From Candidatus Woesearchaeota archaeon (GTDB lineage Archaea; Nanobdellota; Nanobdellia; SCGC-AAA011-G17; JACPNG01): a DNA stretch of 53,755 nucleotides. Below are positions 1-8,452 of the stretch, piece by piece. Positions within the stretch are counted from its first letter, which is position 1. Each line of letters begins with the position of its first letter. The stretch covers positions 68,625 to 122,379 of the forward strand of contig JACPNE010000004.1 of NCBI GenBank assembly GCA_016185615.1, given 5' to 3'. The notes under the pieces were generated by a model, which worked only from the letters and a program-made list of their open reading frames with translations, made no database searches and had not been told where the DNA came from. The position numbers were made by a program, and so were the translations under genes.

Positions 1-1
1 A

Positions 2-1087
2 AAATACGCTTTGAGTTTCGGAAAGGGAAGGATGGCACTATTTGCTATCATAAAAGCATTAGATGTTAAACAAGGTGACGAAATATTAGTTCCTGCTTAT
101 ACATGCATAGTAGTTCCAAATTCCATAATTTATAATAAAGCTGTTCCAGTTTATGTTGATATAAACAAAGAAACATTCAACATAGATGTAAATGATTTAA
201 GAAAAAAAATATCAAAAAAGACAAAAGCAATAATATTACAGCATACATATGGATCTCCAGCAGAAGTAGATAAGATAATAGAAATAGCAAAGCAGAATAA
301 TTTGTATGTTATAGAAGATTGTGCTCATTCTCTAGGATCAAAATATAATGGAAGATATACTGGAAACTTTGGGGATGCTTCTTTTTTTAGTTTTGAAAAG
401 ACAAAAGTGATAACAACTGGAATGGGTGGGATGGCCGTAACAAACTCAAAGGAAATTTATGAAAAATTAAGAAAAATTCAACAAGAAACAAAATATCCAT
501 CAAAAAAATTTATAAAAAGTGTATTAAGAGATATGAACAAAGCAATATATCTAAGCCCAAGCTTCTATTTCCTTGGAGAAGCATTAATGATATTCTCAAA
601 TAAGATAATAAAATATCCTGAATCTACGCCAATAGAAGAGTTTAGCACAAAGAAACCAGAAGATTATCCGTTTAGATTATCTAATTCATTGGCCAAAATT
701 GGTTTAAGTCAATTGAAAAAGTTAGATAAAATAAATAATAGAAGAAAAGACATTGCTTCTGTGTATAACAAAGAACTAAAAGCCCTTGGATTTAAGACTC
801 AGAAAATGATCGATAATTCCATCTCAGTTTATTTAAGATATCCATTATTAATAGAAGATAAAAAGAAAGTAATAAAATATTTTGATAAAAATCAAGTAAT
901 ACTCGGAGAGTGGTTTAAATCTCCAATACATCCAAAGATGAGTAATTTAAGAGAAAACTACTATAAAAAGGGCTCTTGTCAGAGAGCAGAAGACGTATGC
1001 TCTAAAATAATTAATCTTCCAGATAATCCAAAGATGAGAAATAAAGATGTCAAAAGAGTAATAAAATTAATAAAAAGGTTTAAATAA
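2..1087 (+). CDS. DegT/DnrJ/EryC1/StrS-family PLP aminotransferase, 5' truncated by window edge
   Basis: Sugar-nucleotide aminotransferases of this family move an amino group to a keto-sugar using pyridoxal phosphate, usually to make amino sugars for surface glycans. The reading frame stays open to the left edge, so the N-terminus is missing; the first TTG (position 11) is probably internal. Counting from that TTG, the motif EDCAHSLGS (Asp103) fits the residue that binds the PLP ring nitrogen. Lys132 in FEKTKVITTGMGG is the expected Schiff-base lysine. The stretch GDEILVPAYTC near the start is typical of the family. The gene lies just upstream of a radical SAM enzyme on the same strand. Family is confident; the sugar substrate cannot be read from sequence. 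Confidence 0.9.
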   Translation, partial: KYALSFGKGRMALFAIIKALDVKQGDEILVPAYTCIVVPNSIIYNKAVPVYVDINKETFNIDVNDLRKKISKKTKAIILQHTYGSPAEVDKIIEIAKQNNLYVIEDCAHSLGSKYNGRYTGNFGDASFFSFEKTKVITTGMGGMAVTNSKEIYEKLRKIQQETKYPSKKFIKSVLRDMNKAIYLSPSFYFLGEALMIFSNKIIKYPESTPIEEFSTKKPEDYPFRLSNSLAKIGLSQLKKLDKINNRRKDIASVYNKELKALGFKTQKMIDNSISVYLRYPLLIEDKKKVIKYFDKNQVILGEWFKSPIHPKMSNLRENYYKKGSCQRAEDVCSKIINLPDNPKMRNKDVKRVIKLIKRFK

Positions 1088-1124
1088 CTCAATTTTAGCT
1101 TTATTAAGAGGTGTGTGGTTGGAA

Positions 1125-2678
1125 ATGAAAATCTCATTAATTTCTACAAGCTTATTCCCAGGAGACCAGGGATTAAGGACAATTTCAGCATGTCTGAAGA
1201 GGGAAGGTCATGATGTCAAGATGATTTTTCTTCCAATGTTCGGGGAATATTCAAAAGTATATTCCCAAGAGGTTGTAGAGCAAGTAAGTGACTTTGTAAA
1301 GGGCTCAAAATTAATAGGAATAGGCTCGATGGCTTCTACTTCAAAGAGAGCCATACAATTAATAAAATACTTCCAGAATTTAGGTTATCCTGTTATATGG
1401 GGTGGCCCACACCCTACTTTTTTCCCGCAAGATTGCTTTAAGCATTGCAATATTGTGGCTGTCGGAGAAGCTGAATATGCATTTAATGAGCTAGCTAGAA
1501 GAATTGAAAATAACAAGGATTATTCGAATATTCCAAACTTATGGGTTAGAAAGGATGGAAAAGAAACAATAAATGATGTTGGCTCTCCTGTACAAGATCT
1601 AGATTGGTTAGCTAACCCGGATTTTGAGTTTCAAGATCAAATAATTTTGGAAAATGAAAAATTGGTTCCAATCGAGGAAAGACATTTATACGGGGTTTAT
1701 TATTTTCAAACAGAAAGGGGATGCCCCCAAGCTTGCTCTTATTGCACAAATAATATTCTAAGGGATATCTACAAGGGAAAAAGCGATTTGTTAAGAACAC
1801 ATTCTGTTGATTATGTTATTAATGAGTTCAAAAGAATTAAGGAATTATTTCCTTCTATAGGAGTAATTGACATTAGAGATGAGACTTTTTTGATTAGGAA
1901 TGTTTCTTGGCTAAGGGAATTTTCTGAGAGATATAAAAAAGAGATTAATATAAGATTCAAATGTTTATCAGAGCCAGCTTCTATGGGAATAGAAAAGTTA
2001 AGTGATGAAAAGATTAAATTATTAGTTGAAGCAGGATTGACAGATATTATTATTGGAATTCAATCTGGATCAGACAGATTAAATATGAAATTATATAATA
2101 GATTTATTTCAGCTGATCAAGTTGTCAAAGCTGCTCAGATGGTTAATAAATATAATGATAAATTAAGTGTTATGTATGATATTATTACATGCAATCCTTA
2201 TGAAACTAAAGAAGATATCTTGGATACTATTAAATTATTAATGAGAATTCCAAAGCCATATTTTTGTTCTGTTAATAATCTTATATTCTTTGAGGGAACT
2301 CCTTTGTATAAGAAAGCTATCGAAGATGGCTATATAAAAAATGGATTTGATTCTGCTACTGAATTGAATTATTGGGACAGATGGCAGCATATTAAATTAA
2401 AAAAGAAAAATGCTTATTTGAATTTAGTTCTTAATTTGATGAGAGGACGTTGCAGTGATAAGAGATATGGAATTATTCCTTCTTGGTTATTAAAAATATT
2501 AATTAATGATAAGATTGTTAATTTTAATCTTAAATTTATATTGCCAACTTATATTGTTGGTTATCTTGTTCAAGGAATGGACAATTTTAGGGAGTATATA
2601 GTTAAGCCAGTCTATAGGACGATGCCTACTTCATTTAAAGTTTGGTATGATGTTATAAGGTTTAGGACTACAAATTGA
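1125..2678 (+). CDS. B12-binding-type radical SAM protein
   Basis: The protein has an N-terminal cobalamin-binding-like Rossmann region (about residues 1-130) and a radical SAM domain. The cluster-binding cysteines are in ERGCPQACSYC, at 204, 208 and 211 counted from an in-frame GTG at 1113. Members of this class methylate or rearrange unactivated carbons in lipids, cofactors and natural products. The B12-binding DxHxxG motif is absent, as in many members of the class. I place the start at ATG 1125, giving MKISLISTS, because GTG 1113 sits directly on the GAGGTG ribosome-binding sequence at 1107-1112. TTG 1119 is possible. It follows the aminotransferase by 37 bp and precedes a membrane-protein pair by 10 bp. 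The substrate is unknown. Confidence 0.85.
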   Translation: MKISLISTSLFPGDQGLRTISACLKREGHDVKMIFLPMFGEYSKVYSQEVVEQVSDFVKGSKLIGIGSMASTSKRAIQLIKYFQNLGYPVIWGGPHPTFFPQDCFKHCNIVAVGEAEYAFNELARRIENNKDYSNIPNLWVRKDGKETINDVGSPVQDLDWLANPDFEFQDQIILENEKLVPIEERHLYGVYYFQTERGCPQACSYCTNNILRDIYKGKSDLLRTHSVDYVINEFKRIKELFPSIGVIDIRDETFLIRNVSWLREFSERYKKEINIRFKCLSEPASMGIEKLSDEKIKLLVEAGLTDIIIGIQSGSDRLNMKLYNRFISADQVVKAAQMVNKYNDKLSVMYDIITCNPYETKEDILDTIKLLMRIPKPYFCSVNNLIFFEGTPLYKKAIEDGYIKNGFDSATELNYWDRWQHIKLKKKNAYLNLVLNLMRGRCSDKRYGIIPSWLLKILINDKIVNFNLKFILPTYIVGYLVQGMDNFREYIVKPVYRTMPTSFKVWYDVIRFRTTN

Positions 2679-2688
2679 GGAGATTCGT

Positions 2689-3411
2689 ATGAATTATGAT
2701 GAGTTATACTCTAATATTATAAAAATTGCTTTTATAGTAATGATTGTTTTATATTCTTTAGGGATGATGTATGATTATTATTTTATAGAAAAACACCCAA
2801 TAACATGGAATAATTTAACTAAGTTCATAGTAATATGGATTAATCCGAGTTTTATTGTAGCTTTCTCTACTATGTTATATGTTATGATAACTTATGGATT
2901 ATTTATTACTTCAAAAAAGCAAATAGAAGCGATTCATAGACAAATAAGTGAAGGTAAAAGGCCAAATCTAGTAGTTAAATTAGAACCATTTGGTATTAGT
3001 GCAACTGCATTAAAAATCCAGAATGTTGGGAGAGGGAATGCTCATGATATTTCAGTAGATTTTGAAGTAAAGAAGGAAGGTAAATCTATAATGAAAAAGA
3101 AATGGGTTCATACACTATTACAACCAACAGAGCATGTTAGGCTTGTTCCATTCCTAAATAAATCTTATAAAAAAATTTTGGAAGAATATGACGAATTTGA
3201 GTTTGAAACAGCATGTAATGGCGATGACCAATCTAGAGTAAAATCCCCTAAAACTATTCTAAACTTAAAAAAATTCTTAGAATATATGCAGGGAGATATG
3301 TGGATATTAGAAACAACAACAGAGGAAGATATACATAATATAGCAGAAGAATTAAAAGAGATTAGAACAAAAATTGACAGTATAAAAAACAAATACTTAC
3401 AAAGAAGATGA
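2689..3411 (+). CDS. Unrecognised membrane protein, two N-terminal helices and a soluble domain
   Basis: I do not recognise the family. There are two hydrophobic segments, about residues 9-30 and 50-72. A charged cytoplasmic-looking domain follows, with a beta-rich middle (NLVVKLEPFGISATALKIQN) and a charged helical C-terminus that could form a coiled coil. A GAGGAG ribosome-binding sequence at 2677-2682, overlapping the stop of the radical SAM gene, fixes the start. The stop overlaps the start of the next gene in an ATGA (3408-3411), so the two are translationally coupled and probably work together. Confidence 0.7.
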   Translation: MNYDELYSNIIKIAFIVMIVLYSLGMMYDYYFIEKHPITWNNLTKFIVIWINPSFIVAFSTMLYVMITYGLFITSKKQIEAIHRQISEGKRPNLVVKLEPFGISATALKIQNVGRGNAHDISVDFEVKKEGKSIMKKKWVHTLLQPTEHVRLVPFLNKSYKKILEEYDEFEFETACNGDDQSRVKSPKTILNLKKFLEYMQGDMWILETTTEEDIHNIAEELKEIRTKIDSIKNKYLQRR

Positions 3412-4457
3412 AAATTTTAATTTATCTTTTAATAATATCAATTTCATTACCAATAATTGTAAGTTCTGAAGATGATATTGAATTTATAAACTCAAGTCAT
3501 GCTGAAGAAGTTTCAACAAAAATATATGAAATTATCAATGTGAATCTTGACTCAACAGAAAATGAAGTTTTTATATTTACTAACCTTAGTGAGATAGAAT
3601 TCGAAATAGATTTGAAAGAAGAGTTCCATGTTTGGGATTATAAAGAATATATAGATGAAAAGATTATAAAATTTGATGTTAGACCCGAAGTAGCAGATCC
3701 TTTTGGAGATAAAGGATATTATTTTAATTCTAATATAAATTTATCAGGATTAAAAAAGAGCAATCATTTGATAAAAATATCTTATAAATCTGACAATATA
3801 AATGAAATAGTAGATAGAGAATGGTATCCTTTTGATAAGTATGAAATTTTAGGAATTGATAGAAGTATAGATGATAATATATATAGAATAGCTAAAATAA
3901 GTTTTCCTGAAACAGATATAAATCCTAAATTACTTGTAAATTCAGATATAAAAACAGATAATTGTGGAGATGCAACTTTCTCACAAGAATTAATAAAAGA
4001 TGACTTCACATATATAACTACAGGAACTGCTGTATCTGAAATGGATGTAACAACTTTCAATGTTTATATAGCAGAGGTAATAAGTGAAAATGAAATTAGG
4101 AAGGTCGTAGAATGTAAATTAACACACGAGGTAACTGAAGATTCTAATATAATCCTAGAAAGAAGTTGGTTCCCTTCTAAAATCTTATTTACTTTCATGT
4201 TAATATTAATCATATTCTTATCTCTATATTATTGGAAAAAAGACTTAATATTCTTAGATAAGATATACCATACTTACATTATTATAATAATACCTTTCAT
4301 TTTATCAGAATATACAGTATCTATACTACCACCATTTAGACCTTTAACATTCACATTATTCGATGGGCTATTTTTCTTACCAATTATTATTTTATCAATA
4401 TTAGAAGATTTAAAGAAATTTAAAAATAAAAATAACTCTCATTATAAATTTATATGA
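3408..4457 (+). CDS. Unrecognised exported protein with C-terminal membrane helices
   Basis: The N-terminus looks like a Sec signal peptide (MKILIYLLIISISLPIIVSS). About 230 residues of beta-rich, acidic, probably extracytoplasmic sequence follow. Near the C-terminus are about three hydrophobic segments: ILFTFMLILIIFLSLYYW, a segment around HTYIIIIIPFILSEY, and LFFLPIIILSIL. It is coupled to the preceding membrane protein by an ATGA overlap. The pair could be a sensor or surface complex, but nothing in the sequence gives the function. Confidence 0.68.
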   Translation: MKILIYLLIISISLPIIVSSEDDIEFINSSHAEEVSTKIYEIINVNLDSTENEVFIFTNLSEIEFEIDLKEEFHVWDYKEYIDEKIIKFDVRPEVADPFGDKGYYFNSNINLSGLKKSNHLIKISYKSDNINEIVDREWYPFDKYEILGIDRSIDDNIYRIAKISFPETDINPKLLVNSDIKTDNCGDATFSQELIKDDFTYITTGTAVSEMDVTTFNVYIAEVISENEIRKVVECKLTHEVTEDSNIILERSWFPSKILFTFMLILIIFLSLYYWKKDLIFLDKIYHTYIIIIIPFILSEYTVSILPPFRPLTFTLFDGLFFLPIIILSILEDLKKFKNKNNSHYKFI

Positions 4458-4532
4458 TTAGATCTATTTATTATTATTTACTACTATCAATGCAATAGCC
4501 AAAATTATTTTAGTCAATCCAACTATTAATAA

Positions 4533-4658
4533 CAGATATATGACTTAAGAGAGATCTTAGAAAACATTGAAGAAACATTTCCAAATAATAGGATTATTAA
4601 AATTTCATTATTCCAAAAAGAGTTTGTTTCAATAGGACCTCCAGCTTATGTGTTTTAA
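4533..4658 (+). pseudogene. Possible gene remnant of 41 codons without a start
   Basis: The 218-bp gap between 4457 and 4676 holds a 41-codon open stretch that ends in TAA at 4656. It follows an in-frame stop and has no usable ATG. The predicted peptide has normal protein composition, with segments such as ILENIEETFPNNRIIKI and FVSIGPPAYVF, and reads like the C-terminus of a lost gene. I could not place it in a family. It may equally be chance in AT-rich DNA. The rest of the gap shows nothing else. Confidence 0.3.
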
Positions 4659-4675
4659 TAAAAATGATTTAGTTA

Positions 4676-5377
4676 TTATAAAACACTTTTATAATCCCCC
4701 TTTGATCGAAGATTTGACTGACGTTCTCTATGCCAAGGCTCCAAAACAAAACGCTTAAATTCATAGTTACCAAAATAAGCACTACAACCACCACAAATAT
4801 ATGAATCATCACTCCTTCTTATAAGGAGTGATTTATCAAAAGGGCATTCATATCTAGCACAGCTTTCTAATGTTTTTTTCGTTTTCAGAAAATTAGAGAT
4901 ATATTGAAAAGATTTTTCTATTTTTTCAAAACAATAATCTTCTGAATTAAACATTATTTGAGATACTTCATAATCTTTTAATGGATGATATTCAGATAAT
5001 CCTTTAGTTGAATTAAAAACTTTATTTACGAACATTCCTTCCTTTTTTTCATAAAAACGTCCATTTATCATAATCCAATCAATTTTCAAGGACTCACAGA
5101 TATCAATTATTTCCTCTGTTACAACTGGTTTTCCAAATTTCATTTCTAAACAATGTTCCTGGGCTTTACCTCTATCTATATAATTTAAATACAATCTTTT
5201 ACTAGTCTGAAAATCATAAGCTTCACGTATAAAAACTGGATCTTTATGTGGGGGTTCTGGATTACGTATAATCAATAGATTATGCTCTCTAGCAAATGAT
5301 TTGAAGTAATCAGTAAGTGATTTTTCCAAAGGTTTCAATGGTTCTAATGGATCATATTCTAAACATTCTAATTTCAT
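4676..5377 (-). CDS. Unrecognised protein with C-terminal zinc-ribbon-like cysteines
   Basis: This protein of about 233 residues is of unknown family. The C-terminal third has four cysteines in two pairs, CARYEC and CGGC, which suggests a small zinc-binding module. The N-terminal part is mixed alpha/beta, with acidic residues and KF/KP motifs that faintly recall a restriction-like fold, but I would not rely on that. I choose ATG 5377, four codons inside a TTG at 5389, because a GGAG ribosome-binding sequence (complement of 5384-5387) lies six bases before it. A 22-bp palindrome shared with another promoter lies directly upstream. The gene is divergent from a TrmB-type regulator. Confidence 0.65.
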   Translation of the reverse strand: MKLECLEYDPLEPLKPLEKSLTDYFKSFAREHNLLIIRNPEPPHKDPVFIREAYDFQTSKRLYLNYIDRGKAQEHCLEMKFGKPVVTEEIIDICESLKIDWIMINGRFYEKKEGMFVNKVFNSTKGLSEYHPLKDYEVSQIMFNSEDYCFEKIEKSFQYISNFLKTKKTLESCARYECPFDKSLLIRRSDDSYICGGCSAYFGNYEFKRFVLEPWHRERQSNLRSKGDYKSVL

Positions 5378-5387
5378 TTTAATCTCC

Positions 5388-5409
5388 AATATTACTATAA
5401 AGTAGTATT
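5388..5409. promoter_or_regulatory. Imperfect palindrome, shared operator candidate (copy 1)
   Basis: The half-sites are AATATTACT (5388-5396) and AGTAGTATT (5401-5409), inverted with one mismatch around a 4-bp spacer. The site lies 11-32 bp upstream of ATG 5377. A nearly identical site is at 12855-12876: 18 of 22 bases match, and the only differences are the two end bases and the two centre bases. It has the same orientation and offset relative to its downstream gene. This looks like an operator; the binding protein is unknown. Confidence 0.6.
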
Positions 5410-5423
5410 AAAGAAATATTTAA

Positions 5424-5437
5424 ATATTATCCCCCCC
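5424..5437 (+). promoter_or_regulatory. C-rich element upstream of TrmB-type gene (copy 1)
   Basis: The sequence is ATATTAT followed by seven C, ending 51 bp before the ATG of the TrmB-type gene at 5489. The second TrmB-type gene has the same element in its own direction (complement of 13972-13985; 13 of 14 bases identical), 52 bp before its ATG. In both cases a TATA box sits 21-31 bp before the ATG, so the element lies upstream of the TATA box. It is a likely autoregulatory site. Confidence 0.6.
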
Positions 5438-5488
5438 TTTATACGTTAAAATAGAAAGAATTATAAATCAACAAAATAATAACTAAGT

Positions 5489-6238
5489 ATGATCGAAGAT
5501 AGTTTAAAGAAGATAGGGTTAACAGAAGGAGAAACAAAAGTATATCTTTCGTTACTTGAATTAGGTTCATCTTCAACAGGCAAAATTACAAGAAGATCAG
5601 GAATATCTGGGTCTAAGGTTTATGAAGTTCTGGATAGATTATCAAATAAAGGATTAGTTAATTCTGTCATTAAAAATGGAGTAAAATATTTCGAATCTTC
5701 TTCTCCAACAAAAATATTGGGATATCTTGAAGAAAAGAAAGAGGAAATAGAAAAAGAGAAACAGGAAATTCAAAGAATAATCCCAAACCTCATATTAAAA
5801 CAACAATCTACTATAAAAACAGAAATTAGAGTTTATACTGGTTGGGAAGGTATGAAAACTGTTAATGAAGACATAATAAATAATCTAAGGAAGGGAGAAG
5901 AATGGTTGAGTATGGGCTTAACTGAACAGCCAAAAACATGGGAGATCTATTTTACAAAGAAACAGAAAATAAGAGCTAAAAAAGGAATAAAACACAAACA
6001 TCTAATAAATGAAAAATACAAATCATTATACAAAAAAAGAAAAAATCTTCAAAATACAAAATTTAGATTTCTCTCCAAAGATTTTGAGATGCCAATCAGC
6101 ACTGAAATTTACAACAATAAGATAGCTATTTTTATTCTTATTAAGGAAGCACCAACTTCAATAATTATTGAAAATAATCTAGTAGCAGAAAGTTTTAGAA
6201 AATACTTTTATGTGTTATGGAAGATAGCCAAAGAATAG
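5489..6238 (+). CDS. TrmB-family transcriptional regulator
   Basis: The N-terminal winged helix-turn-helix covers about residues 1-75 (LKKIGLTEGETKVYLSLLEL, then GISGSKVYEVLDRLSNKG), the classic TrmB DNA-binding domain. A coiled coil follows at about residues 78-100, then a C-terminal effector domain. TrmB proteins sense sugars or related ligands and repress or activate transport and metabolic genes. This one lacks the long C-terminal sugar-binding domain of Thermococcus TrmB; at 249 residues it is the short form. The start is ATG 5489, with a TTATAAAT box at 5461-5468, which implies a leaderless transcript. It has a close paralogue at 13179-13919. It converges on the isoprenoid synthase gene at 6240. 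Confidence 0.9.
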   Translation: MIEDSLKKIGLTEGETKVYLSLLELGSSSTGKITRRSGISGSKVYEVLDRLSNKGLVNSVIKNGVKYFESSSPTKILGYLEEKKEEIEKEKQEIQRIIPNLILKQQSTIKTEIRVYTGWEGMKTVNEDIINNLRKGEEWLSMGLTEQPKTWEIYFTKKQKIRAKKGIKHKHLINEKYKSLYKKRKNLQNTKFRFLSKDFEMPISTEIYNNKIAIFILIKEAPTSIIIENNLVAESFRKYFYVLWKIAKE

Positions 6239-6239
6239 C

Positions 6240-7070
6240 TTACTTAATAATTCTTCTAAAATATCCTCCGGCTGGTCTTTCATAAACCAAAGGCAATGTC
6301 ATCCTAACTAATAATCCAAGATCTCCATTCGAAACCCTTCTTTTATGTTCACTTAATAAGTTAATTCCTTTCCTAGATTGATCATTAAACCATTTCCTAA
6401 CATTTGGAGAGGTTTTATTTTCCAGATCATTAGGAAATATCTTAAACCTATCAAAATCTTCTATTGGAATATTAACAAATCCGGCCCTAATGTCCTCATC
6501 ATAATCTCTTAAATTGTAATAAATCCTTGTGGCTAATCCTAAAGGCTTCAAAAGATTGTACTTCTCTGAATTCTCCTCAAAAACTTTCAAAGCTGCTTTT
6601 ATTGTTCCTCTCACATCCAATAAATGGAAATGATGGAACAACTCTCCTTCAGAAAATATTTGTCTTTTTCCGATTCTCTTAGCATCAAACAGCATAGAAG
6701 ATAGTATGTTAATAGTCTCCTCGGAAAAGTTTTCTCCAAAACTATCAGCTAATTCAAAACAATATATCATTAAATGATCAACATTATCTTTAGGATCATT
6801 GGGATACTGAGAAAATTCTATTTTTTCTGTAACAAACTGCTCTTTTGTTCTATATCTAAAAGGCAATTCAACATCCCCATCAACCACATCATCAACATAC
6901 CTCATCAAAGTGTAATAAGATTCCAAGAATTCCCCCCTAGCAGAACCCATAAAATATCTAAAAGATTTTAATCCCTTAAGAAACCATTTATACTTAGAAC
7001 CCCTTGTTTTAAGCATATGAGAGTATATCTCTTCTCTTATCACCCTATAATTATCACTGCTTATCATCAT
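6240..7070 (-). CDS. Squalene/phytoene-synthase superfamily protein
   Basis: Enzymes of this superfamily join two prenyl diphosphates head to head. Both aspartate-rich motifs are present. The first is YTLMRYVDDVVDGD (Asp60, Asp61, Asp64), and the second is NLRDYDEDIRAG (Arg188-Asp189 and Glu192-Asp193), followed by FVNIPIEDF, where the family has a VYLP-like segment. The length of 276 residues is near the lower end for the family. There is no desaturase or other carotenoid gene in the window, so the product (squalene, phytoene or another) is unknown. The gene may be co-transcribed with the gene 29 bp upstream. Fold and motifs are confident; activity is inference. Confidence 0.82.
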   Translation of the reverse strand: MMISSDNYRVIREEIYSHMLKTRGSKYKWFLKGLKSFRYFMGSARGEFLESYYTLMRYVDDVVDGDVELPFRYRTKEQFVTEKIEFSQYPNDPKDNVDHLMIYCFELADSFGENFSEETINILSSMLFDAKRIGKRQIFSEGELFHHFHLLDVRGTIKAALKVFEENSEKYNLLKPLGLATRIYYNLRDYDEDIRAGFVNIPIEDFDRFKIFPNDLENKTSPNVRKWFNDQSRKGINLLSEHKRRVSNGDLGLLVRMTLPLVYERPAGGYFRRIIK

Positions 7071-7099
7071 AAAACAGATGGGAAAATAATAAATCTAAA

Positions 7100-7837
7100 T
7101 TATAGTATGATGTTTTTTGATTTACCAATTCTTTGAATAGTTAAATCTTCTAATGATAGATCATAAGCCAAGCCTTTTTTTGTTGAATGATCAATAGCAA
7201 AATCTACATCATATGACGGAAATTGTGCTTCAATTTGAGATAATCCTAGTTCATCAAATAAAACAAATGGATTACCACCATTTCCAAAAATAGTCATTTG
7301 AATGTCTGGATAAAACCAAGTCGGATTTAATTTAAATTCAAATACACAATCATTAACCCTTCCTTTATAAACTGAATCAGATTCTTCTAACTTAGTTTTA
7401 GCTTTAAGTTTTTCTAAAATATTACTTCCAACTTCGGATATCTTATCTGGATTAATCTTTCTTCTAGAAAAATAGCTTAGATTATCAACATCCGCCCTAG
7501 TTCCATAGTCTATTAATATAACTTCTTTAAAATGTATGGGCATAATTTTTACAGGAACAAGCAACCCAACCAACTCTTCCTGAGATTCAGAATTATATCC
7601 CCCTTCTGTTATAGTGGGGGCAATCTCATACGGACCCATAATTTCACTATGTTTAAATTTTCTTTCCCATGCACCCATACAAGGATAATCATCAAGAATT
7701 TTAAATCTACTTTCTCTTAAAAAAAATAAAAGATTATGTTCAGTTAATTTTTCCAAATCTTCCTTTCTTAAATATCTAGATCCATTCACCCCGTTTAATA
7801 CATCTTCTGGAACTTTGTAAACAGTTTCGAATGCCAT
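7100..7837 (-). CDS. Unrecognised 245-residue protein
   Basis: I do not recognise this soluble protein. It has no signal peptide or membrane segment. There is an acidic N-terminal third, a central segment containing VGLLVPVKIMPIHFKEVILI, and a C-terminal half that includes FELKLNPTWFYPDIQ-like beta-rich sequence and many aromatic residues. It lies upstream of the squalene/phytoene-synthase-like gene on the same strand with a 29-bp gap, so the two may share a transcript. A role linked to that enzyme would be guesswork. Confidence 0.62.
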   Translation of the reverse strand: MAFETVYKVPEDVLNGVNGSRYLRKEDLEKLTEHNLLFFLRESRFKILDDYPCMGAWERKFKHSEIMGPYEIAPTITEGGYNSESQEELVGLLVPVKIMPIHFKEVILIDYGTRADVDNLSYFSRRKINPDKISEVGSNILEKLKAKTKLEESDSVYKGRVNDCVFEFKLNPTWFYPDIQMTIFGNGGNPFVLFDELGLSQIEAQFPSYDVDFAIDHSTKKGLAYDLSLEDLTIQRIGKSKNIIL

Positions 7838-7896
7838 TTTTTGAATTAATTAAAAATTATAATCTATTTTAAATAGCTTTATATTCTATAAAATAT

Positions 7897-8451
7897 ATGA
7901 AAAGGTCATATATTATTATTTTAATCAGTCTTATTTTTTTACAAGTTATAGTATTACTATTTCTAGGCCAGCCATGGATATGTGAATGTGGTTATATAAA
8001 GTTCTGGGAAGGAGATATTTCTTCTTCAGGAAGCTCCCAGCACATAGCTGATTGGTATACTTTTTCCCATATTATTCATGGATTAGTGTTTTACGGAATT
8101 CTTTGGTTTTTATTTCCAAAGATGCCTGTTAAATATAGATTTTTATTTGCATTAGGTATAGAGGTTAGCTGGGAGCTATTTGAGAATACGCCTTTAGTTA
8201 TTAATGCTTACAGACAACAAGCACTAGCCCAAGGCTATATCGGGGATAGTATATTAAATTCTGTCTTTGACACTTTGTTCATGATAGTTGGTTTTGGTTT
8301 TGCTATGTTTATGCCCATATGGACAAGTATTTTTGCTGTTATAGCAATAGAAGTTTTTGTAGCATATTCAATTCATGACAATTTAACATTAAATATAATA
8401 AATTTTATACATGAATTTGAGTTTATCAGATTATGGCAGTCTGGAGGATAA
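7897..8451 (+). CDS. DUF2585 (UPF0314) membrane protein
   Basis: The pattern GQPWICECGYIKFW, then SSQHIADWYTFSHIIHGLVF, then IEVSWELFENTP matches the conserved core of the DUF2585/UPF0314 family. That family is best known from alphaproteobacteria and has no assigned function. Several membrane helices are visible (residues about 5-25, 57-75, 85-105, 130-165). The conserved His, Asp, Trp and Glu residues lie at helix ends, which suggests an intramembrane active site, though this is inference. A TATA-like sequence lies just upstream of ATG 7897. Finding it in an archaeon suggests transfer from bacteria. Confidence 0.8.
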   Translation: MKRSYIIILISLIFLQVIVLLFLGQPWICECGYIKFWEGDISSSGSSQHIADWYTFSHIIHGLVFYGILWFLFPKMPVKYRFLFALGIEVSWELFENTPLVINAYRQQALAQGYIGDSILNSVFDTLFMIVGFGFAMFMPIWTSIFAVIAIEVFVAYSIHDNLTLNIINFIHEFEFIRLWQSGG

Positions 8452-8452
8452 T

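Noticed and set aside
5431..5437. Run of seven C as a sequencing artefact
   Set aside because: A matching element with a C-run at the same distance before the paralogous gene argues that it is real, though the exact run length could still be off by one.
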